A stretch of DNA of 64,000 nt, from positions 12,586,796 to 12,650,795 of the forward strand of contig OW203722.1 of NCBI GenBank assembly GCA_934045075.1, written 5' to 3'. Every line of letters starts with the position of its first letter. Position 1 is the stretch's first letter. The notes under the pieces were generated by a model. The model was not told the DNA's origin and ran no database searches. It was given only the letters and a program-made list of their open reading frames with translations. Of the stretch, positions 57,111 through 64,000 are shown in pieces. This stretch comes from Yponomeuta sedellus (Eukaryota > Arthropoda > Insecta > Lepidoptera > Yponomeutidae). Position numbers and translations under genes: made by a program.

Positions 57111-58074
57111 CTATAATTTGTCAATGTGATTTAAATAAGACTATGTGTCAATCAATGGTATGACTGGCCGAGTAGGCCTTGGACATTATACTTATATTTT
57201 CGGCCTGAAAGCCGTAGAACACGGTAATTACCGTAGCATTGGCAACACAGAGCTGTACAAAGGTGGGCACTAACAATTCAGGTCAGCGACTCGTTATATT
57301 GATGGAGCGGCTCCAAATGTGAGATAGTGTTTGCGGGCGTCCGTGGCCGCCTCCTTCACTCGATAGCCGCCTCATGAATATTGTAACAGCACGCGCGGCA
57401 CAGGTCCATCCTCAAGATTCCGCGCCTCCGACCACGCTTTTATCTCGCCCAGTTATGTTTATCTGGCCAAGGACCTCTGATAGTGGCCGAAACACACAAT
57501 ATTAAAGATTTTGGTTTGTTAAAGCAAAATTATTTATAAGTTTTTTTTTTATTTAAAAAATTATTTATATTATTTGTAAGAAAAAAAATACATTCAATAT
57601 AATGCCACCCATCCCCCGAAACCGACATCTGTGGATTGGGTTTAGTAGTATACTTTAGCCCTAATTTTACCAATTAAACTACTACAGAATTTTCGGTTTA
57701 TCGGTTCATCGGTCCTTTAATGCCGACGATTTAATATTAACGAAGTTAAATTTTCGAATTGTGTAATATTTGTAGTATATTAATAACTGAGCTTAGCCAA
57801 AATTTATAAAAGTCTATGCTTAAAACTATTATTAAAAGCTGTTCAATCTCGATATGCATTAAAAAATCTCCCGCCTTTCGTATAGTATAGGAAACGATGC
57901 AATTCTTTGTGTAACAAGTACATAGTTTTGAGAAAATATTAGCGCTATTGTTATACAGAGCCTATGTAGATTAGACTTTAACTGTTTTACCTGACATAAT
58001 ATGCTTCAAGCGATTAATCATTCAGCACGTATCCACCCACTGATTTAGGCCCTAAGGCACGCCGGGGCGGCGGA
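57111..58074. other. Gene-free spacer
   Basis: A GC-richer patch at 57290-57480 and AT-rich sequence after it. No gene recognised. Confidence 0.4.
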
Positions 58075-58370
58075 ATACTCAGGACGCGACTCACCTCTCC
58101 TTGACTGATTCACTTTAAGGGAAATAATTTCTCCCTATTTGGGATTCATGACGGTCGCACATTTGACTATTCTCCAAATTGTTCCTAATTGCAGCTTGCT
58201 CCTCAATCATTCAGTCAGAACTCAGCCACTGCTGGACATAGGGCTTGGGGGAGGCCGTACTTATTTCTAGCCTCAGCCATTGTCATCCAACCCCTGTTAG
58301 CACTCTGTCTGAGATCATCGGACCAGGAGCTGGTGGGCGTATTACGCTGCGTTTGCCAGTACGTGGTCAT
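58075..58370 (-). mobile_element. LINE 3' end with 3' UTR, reversed
   Basis: The reverse complement matches 2325-2640: CTGGCAAACGCAGCGTAATA, CGCCCACCAGCTCCTGGTCC, then CTATGTCCAGCAGTGGCTGA, and farther on GTGAATCAGTCAAGGAGAGG. It is a 5'-truncated copy. Confidence 0.78.
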
Positions 58371-60045
58371 GAATAAAAAATCAAAACATTTCTTAAACAT
58401 CTCCGTTTCATAGTGTACGACTGTCAAAACGATTTCTTCCAGATAACCTATGTACAATCTATTACATTGAAGGCTCGGGAGTGAGGTCACGCATGGTTTG
58501 CATGGAGAATGCACTATGTGCGGTGACGTCACCACAAGATGTGGGGCGCGACCGCGACGCGGCAGCAATCCGTCAAACCGCCGCACGCGCCGCAGGCCTA
58601 TGACGTCACTTGCCGTTTATGTATACCTCGTACTACCCGCCGAGTAACCTAATATATTCTCAAGAGAAGGTCAACTCGGGTGGTCTTAAGCTATTTCTTG
58701 AGGTGCAACGTAACCTACCCCTCTGCTTTCGACACTGATTTAGCCAACTTGCATTATAGCTGCGTATTTATTTAACAATTTTGCCAAAATATGTCTTTAC
58801 TTTCCTATGCGCTCTTAAGTTTCGATAAATTTATTGCTTTCTTATAGCTAAGATGTTTACAAAGTGGTTAGTTCTGACTTATTGCATTGCGCCATTTAAC
58901 ACAATAACGTCGACAGTAGAGAGGTAAGTGGACTGGTAGTTCACGCGCACCTCACAACTAGGCAATATATGTAGCGGAAACTAGTTTTACTCTTCATTCA
59001 GACCATATAGATATCGCCGTAACACTACGATAATCTTCTGTAATCTACATTTCATTACCTAACCAATAGGTTCCCTCCATAGCGGAAGATTTATCTGCTG
59101 AGGTCAACCGAGAGAGATCTCAGGAATTAAATGAGGGAGTTCTCGCAAAATGTAGAGTCTTGTCTATGGTACAGTTAAGGTGTTGTTAAGACAATGGCAT
59201 GGTCTCTAAACTAGTTAGATTTGTAACCCCTCATACCGGCATGAGTTTTTGTGTGTTGTGTGTATGTGGCGTACGTGGCTGTGTGTGTTTTAACCACTTT
59301 TGGACCATCTTTCTTTCTTTTTAAGACAAAATATGACAAAGTAAAACTTTGTCCTGATCCCCTCTTATCTTTGCCGAACTTTTACATAAAAAAATAATAG
59401 TCCCTTTTTGTGATCTTAATCGATTTGACAGAGTTCTGAGAGAACACAGCGTAAAATTCATAAAAAACACATGCGTTGAATTGAGAACCTCTCCTTTTTT
59501 GAAGTCAGTGAAGCATTATTATTATTTCCATTCTCTTAATATTTAGATACTGCTTAAAATATTTAATCATACTTAGCATTAAGCATTAAGTGTGCCACTC
59601 CCCCAATGTATTTTACCTACATGCAATAAACGTGTTAGTAAAGAAATACATTTCCATGATACTTCACTGTATATTTCAATGTGTGCCATAAAGTAAAGTA
59701 CATCTACCTATCTAACCAGTCCCTGAATTGAGCCCAAAATGCAATCTTTTGGGCGTTGTGGGATGGGATAAGCGGCACCACCTCAATAAAGCAGCAGCGG
59801 ATAGGAGACATTTTTATGCCTAAATGTTGAAGTGGGAAGCAAATGCTATTACGTGCACTGCACATTTGTATGTCGGTACGTGGCCGCTACAGTATGTAGC
59901 GGGCAATGCCGGCATCGCAACGGCTGAAAGCAATAGTCACGTTAGATACTTTATTTGGAGGATGGAAATCGTATCACTTGGCTTCAAGATGCTCTTTTCA
60001 AATGCAGTACAGTATACGACGTCTTATTAAATATAACTATTTTTA
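58371..60045. other. Gene-free spacer
   Basis: No gene. 59240-59300 is GT-rich (GTGTGTTGTGTGTATGTGGC). 58425-58450 holds a scrap of LINE tail (GATTTCTTCCAGATAACCTA). Confidence 0.4.
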
Positions 60046-60300
60046 TTGACGGTATAAATTTTGCATAATATGGAGAGGATGAAGAAAGAAAGATTGACAA
60101 AACAAATATACTATATTGCGAACGAGGGTGGAAGGACCGGTAAGGGACGTCCCAGGTGGACATCCTTCGACAAAATAGGGGAAGTATTAGCAAAGGGGCA
60201 GATAAATAGTCCCCGGAGCGAAGGTGATCTGTCGGGATCGTGGCAAGTGGCATTCCCTGATCTCTGCCTACCCCTCGGTGATACAGGCGTGAGGTTATAT
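60046..60300 (+). pseudogene. Reverse transcriptase C-terminal remnant
   Basis: The + strand reads MERMKKERLTKQIYYIANEG, GRTGKGRPRWTSFDKIGEVL, parallel to ERIKEERVTKQIYVANMSGR... at 17466-17580. It then shifts frame into sequence matching GATCTGTCAGGATCGTGGCA and ends with GATACAGGCGTGAGGTTATA. It is a frameshifted, 5'-truncated copy of the 17073 family. Confidence 0.82.
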
Positions 60301-60959
60301 TATGTAAAATAAAAAAATTACGAGGTAACTACTGATATTAAAACACATTATTTTATTCTAAAGCGTCAGCAGTCTGAGACGTCACAGCTTACGCCCGATT
60401 GTATGCACATTTTTGTGTCATGTGACTTAAAATACTTTTTGTAGAGAAAAAAATACCCGCTAAGAAAAAAGTTGGTAGTCACCAACTATGTTTATCTTTT
60501 AACATGGAATCTCGAATGAAATAAATTATTTCATTTAAAACTTGTTCACTACCACGGTGAAATATAAATTAAAGCCATCGCATGCTTGAATAAAAAAGGA
60601 CTGAATTAATTTCTGCTCCGCAAAAGCCAATCACGCGCCTAAACGTAACAGGATCCTAATAAGGCGGGGGAAAAGGGAAGCTCGACGTGCAATGTCACAC
60701 ATGTCATCCATTGTTGGAGATTGTCTAAGATATTAGCGCTGCAATCAATCACTGGCTGTGCCCGTGACACGCACGTAATTAGGAGCTGGCGACTGAACCG
60801 GCGCCTTGACTTTACCATGCACGACACACGAGATCTCAAAAGGTCTGCATTACAGAGAAATAGGGAAGGAGTAAACAAAAAATAATTTCATATTATAAAA
60901 ATAATTTAATAATAATTTCTATTAACATTATTTAATAAAAAAAATCATAATCCTTATTA
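60301..60959. other. Gene-free spacer
   Basis: No recognised gene. The minus frame 60639-60878 has no domain. Confidence 0.4.
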
Positions 60960-61055
60960 TCAGGCCACCGCAGCCTACTGCTGGGTATCGGTCATTTCCC
61001 CCAAATGTCATCTCTCACAATCTCTTGCCAGCCTCATTACGAATCCACCGCCCAT
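60960..61055 (-). mobile_element. LINE end fragment, reversed
   Basis: CAGGCCACCGCAGCCTACTG, CTGGGTATCGGTCATTTCCC, CAAATGTCATCTCTCACAAT resembles the reversed ORF2 end of a related LINE. The match within this window is weak. Confidence 0.4.
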
Positions 61056-61359
61056 ATTTTTTAGCAACATAACAGAAAAAAAAACAAACGCAAAAAAACA
61101 TTGTCGTTGAGAACAGCTATTGGTTTTCAGTATTGATTCCCTAAAGTAGACTCTACTCAGCATTGTGTTGCAGCTGGCTAGAACCTCTATTATTAGACCA
61201 CGTTACTTACATCCGTTGTGTATAACATTTTAAAAATACACGGTAAGGTTAATAGACAAACGCACTTGCTTTTGTATTGTTATTATTTGAATCCTGAAAA
61301 ATAACATTATATGTTGTGAACTAATTAACAAATAAAAAAACGACACATGACAGACTCAA

Positions 61360-61465
61360 GCTTGTCGTCCCGTGGGGATAGGCAGAGACCAGGGGTCTGC
61401 CACTTGCCATGACACTGATAGTAGACTTCATCACTTCATCAAAATCAACGTTGCATGCACACCTA
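61360..61465 (-). mobile_element. Reverse transcriptase tail, reversed
   Basis: GATAGGCAGAGACCAGGGGT, CTGCCACTTGCCATGACACT, and GCATGCACACC are the reverse complement of the terminal part of the 17073 family (compare 1660-1750). Confidence 0.65.
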
Positions 61466-62239
61466 AATAAATACATCACAAAACCTTTTAATATTATACT
61501 CTATCTTTCTTAATAATTCGCGAAAGTAATTTGTAAAGATAATAGAGCGCGCAGATCGTGAATCTTCTTAATTACCAACAATGTTGAGAATTAACGTTCT
61601 AATGAGTTTTAATTAACAAGTTTTTGGTAGATTGCGTGAAGCACTCACCGATTTATTGCTGTATAATGTTCTCCGAGATATATTTGCTTCGAAATAAAGT
61701 GGTAAACGCGAAATATTAATTTGCAAAACTTCTAACTTGGGTAAGCAGAGTTAATCAATCACCAATGCAAACATTTCTCGATTCGACCCATATTCTTGGA
61801 ACAAAGCGTGTACGTAAGCGGATAGTTGACTCAATATACCCAGTGATGGCACAGCGGGCGCCAAGCTTCTAAATAGGTGACCTGCAGGGCACCGCGCGCC
61901 AACGCGCTGCCATCAGCCAAGCTAAGGGGGTAAACTCTCACGAGCGAGATTAAGTTACTTGGTATTTTTATGCTATGTCTATTAAAAACTATTATGTACA
62001 TTTAAGAAAGTTTATTATGAACAACTTTGACGTTGATTACGTAAACATGTTTTTACTTTTGATTTGATTTAAGCTTTTGATATTTTCAGTGGGTACCTAT
62101 ATAACATGTCGTAGGCTGTTAGTCACATTCGTCAATTTACTATTGGCGAAATTAGTTAATCTTAGCCAGCAGCCACACAGAAGGGACATAGGATGTACGC
62201 GCGGAAAAGACGCAACTCGCTGTATTGAGTTTGCGCCGC
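61466..62239. other. Gene-free spacer
   Basis: No gene recognised. The + frame from 62077 runs into the LINE fragment below. Confidence 0.4.
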
Positions 62240-62430
62240 GCCCCGTCACAGAAGGGACGCCTCAGAGACCGCGACTCGGCAAACGTAGTGTAGGACGCCC
62301 TCCGACCAGGTGGGATAACGATCAAAACTGCCGGCAGATGCTGGATGCGGCAAGCTAAAGACAGGGCGCTATGGCGCTCATTAGGGGAGGGCTATGTCCA
62401 GCAGTGGACTAATATAGCCTGAAGAAGAAG
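62240..62430 (+). mobile_element. LINE ORF2 C-terminal fragment
   Basis: RPRLGKRSVGRPPTRWDNDQ, then after a one-base slip CWMRQAKDRALWRSLGEGYV, ending TATAGCCTGAAGAAGAAGAT. It is a near duplicate of 13560-13720 and of 31714-31852 reversed. Confidence 0.85.
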
Positions 62431-62555
62431 ATTGCCCCAAGTAATTTAAATAAGTAATTTATAATTTTTGCTTAAATATTATTTGTAAGACCATTTGTTT
62501 TGTAAGTTTTATTTTTTCTTTTTTTTGTAACTTGTCGATATCGATATCAACCCTT

Positions 62556-62665
62556 GTATGTCCCCACTGCTGGGGCACGGGTCTCTTCCTGCATTGCAGG
62601 AAGGTTAGGCCATACTCCACGGAGGCCAAGTCGGGGTCGGTGGAGGATTGTGAGACAGTGCAGTT
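62556..62665 (-). mobile_element. SINE family D 3' end
   Basis: TGTATGTCCCCACTGCTGGG, GCACGGGTCTCTTCCTGCAT, TGCAGGAAGGTTAGGCCATA matches the reversed end at 16637-16720. Confidence 0.8.
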
Positions 62666-62929
62666 GTAATATTTTATTTAAGTGTTAAAAAATATTATTT
62701 GTACATCTTATCTTTTTCAGTTATTAATGTAATTGTATTAATATTTGTGTACAACAATATTTTGAGAACATTTTTCTCATGACAGGCAAGGCAGTACTGC
62801 AAGGTTGTCTAAGAACGCCCGGTAGGCTTTCTCCAACTATCTCCTTACTTATGGCCCCTTACTGAGTAACCCACTATATTTTCATAATAGCATCTGGTAA
62901 CATTTTGACTGCATGTCAAAATGTTATCA

Positions 62930-63095
62930 GCAGTAGAACACTTGCCTCACATTCAAGAGGTTTTCTTTATTACGTAAACTTGTGAATTTATAGCAGCAAC
63001 CACTTGCTAACAGTGAAGGCGAATACGACGAGGATTTGCGCCTGAGTGTTTGAAGTGTTCACATCCCTCAGCGCCTAAAATCGCCAATTCGGAGT
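62930..63095 (+). mobile_element. SINE family C, inverted copy
   Basis: AGAACACTTGCCTCACATTC at the left, then GCCTGAGTGTTTGAAGTGTT and CTAAAATCGCCAATTCGGA, the reverse complement of the body seen at 50170-50290 and 12690-12735. Confidence 0.65.
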
Positions 63096-63739
63096 CCTTG
63101 TTAACAAATCCCTAACAAAACATTTCGCGTTAAAGCTTAATATTTCGCAAACGGGCCTCCATCGACAATTAATAAAGAATAAAAAGTACAGAAATTTATT
63201 ACTTATACGAACATCTTACATACTTCATAAAGTACAAACATTATTTTTACAGATAGGTAATGTGTGACAAAAATGTATGTTTATTAATATATGACATATC
63301 GAAAATCCAACTAGGTCATCCTGTACTATGATTTTGGACGCTACCTTTAAGTTTGCGATTCATCTGGCACACATAAATATTAGGCAATTAAGTTATTAAG
63401 CAACCCAAACAAAATGTCACTATTTTGTTCACTTTATACCGGTAGGTACAAGCAGAAAAAATGAACACAGGTAGGTACAAAGCAGAAAAAGAAACATTAC
63501 ATTGTTGGTACCTGTAGCTTGATACGACGTAACAAATGTATGTATAACTTAAAACAATACAAAACTTGTTCAAAAATGGCTTTACTACAGCCACAATAAT
63601 TATATTTGAACGACCATTTCAACGATACCTGACGCTATGGAGTAAACGAGAAAAATATCATCCTTAACTGAGGTGCAGGGATTTATTATCTTATATTTTA
63701 TTGTTTTGTCGGCATGGTTTATATGTATATATTTATATC

Positions 63740-63860
63740 TGCCAAATTTCAGCTTCCTAGTACTGATCGTCTCTGAGCCACAGACACACAAACAGACGGA
63801 CTGACATGGCGGAACTATAAGGGTCCTTTGTTGACTACAGAATGAGGAACCCTCATGACC
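63740..63860 (-). mobile_element. Dispersed repeat (family G)
   Basis: CCAAATTTCAGCTTCCTAGT, ACACAAACAGACGGACTGAC, ATGGCGGAACTATAAGGGTC, GAGGAACCCT. From memory this block (AACAGACGGAC...GGAACCCT) is a common lepidopteran dispersed repeat. Orientation is uncertain. Confidence 0.45.
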
Positions 63861-64000
63861 TAATTTATAAAAATACAAACAATTCCATGAAACATCCCAA
63901 AAACGGCTCACTAATTTAGTTAATTTTACGTTAAATTTAGTTAAAATTACGTAACAACAGATTAAATAAAACGCCTTTCGGAGTGTTGTTCTAGTGAAAA

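Noticed and set aside
63600..63911. 103-codon minus frame
   Set aside because: It covers a dispersed repeat (63740-63860), with an uncharacteristic protein and no splice context.

Overview
This is a eukaryotic, AT-rich, gene-poor window, best read as part of a lepidopteran (moth or butterfly) nuclear chromosome. Three things support that: a semaphorin gene of the insect secreted class 2 type, split into short exons with canonical GT/AG borders; many decayed copies of tRNA-derived SINEs and 5'-truncated non-LTR retrotransposons of kinds I associate with Lepidoptera; and simple-repeat tracts. It shows no bacterial-style operons, CRISPR arrays, rRNA genes or convincing functional tRNA genes. Nearly all long open frames are chance frames or transposon fossils.

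Layout. 1-16 kb: a tetranucleotide microsatellite, then retroelement fragments (about 0.5-2.6 kb, 4.1 kb, 13.5 kb), SINE pieces, a 46-bp perfect palindrome at 7.1 kb and a small inverted-repeat element at 15.1-15.3 kb. 16.1-27.3 kb, + strand: thirteen consecutive coding exons of a class 2 semaphorin (Sema2a-like), covering nearly the whole sema domain, the PSI domain, one Ig domain and the tail through the stop codon. Only the signal-peptide and N-terminal coding exon(s) were not located. Its introns hold SINEs, a reverse-transcriptase fragment and two MITE-like pieces. 27.3-52 kb: a long gene desert with SINE and LINE fossils, a hAT-like non-autonomous transposon (38.4-38.9 kb), a second inverted-repeat element family (45.6-46.1 kb) and a 734-bp inverted-repeat element carrying a broken THAP-like domain (47.0-47.7 kb). 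52.2-53.4 kb, - strand: a small four-exon gene encoding a predicted secreted protein of 228 aa that I do not recognise. Its last exon is too short for ordinary ORF scans and is supported by frame and splice-site agreement. 53.4-64 kb: more retroelement fossils, an AT-rich hairpin with 31-bp perfect arms, and SINEs.

The two genes are about 25 kb apart on opposite strands, and nothing in the sequence links their functions. Semaphorin 2 is a secreted axon-guidance cue that acts through plexin B. The second protein has a signal peptide but no domain I can name. I found no convincing novel multi-gene system. The items most worth follow-up are the unrecognised secreted protein gene, the missing Ig cysteine in the semaphorin, and the THAP-bearing inverted-repeat element.
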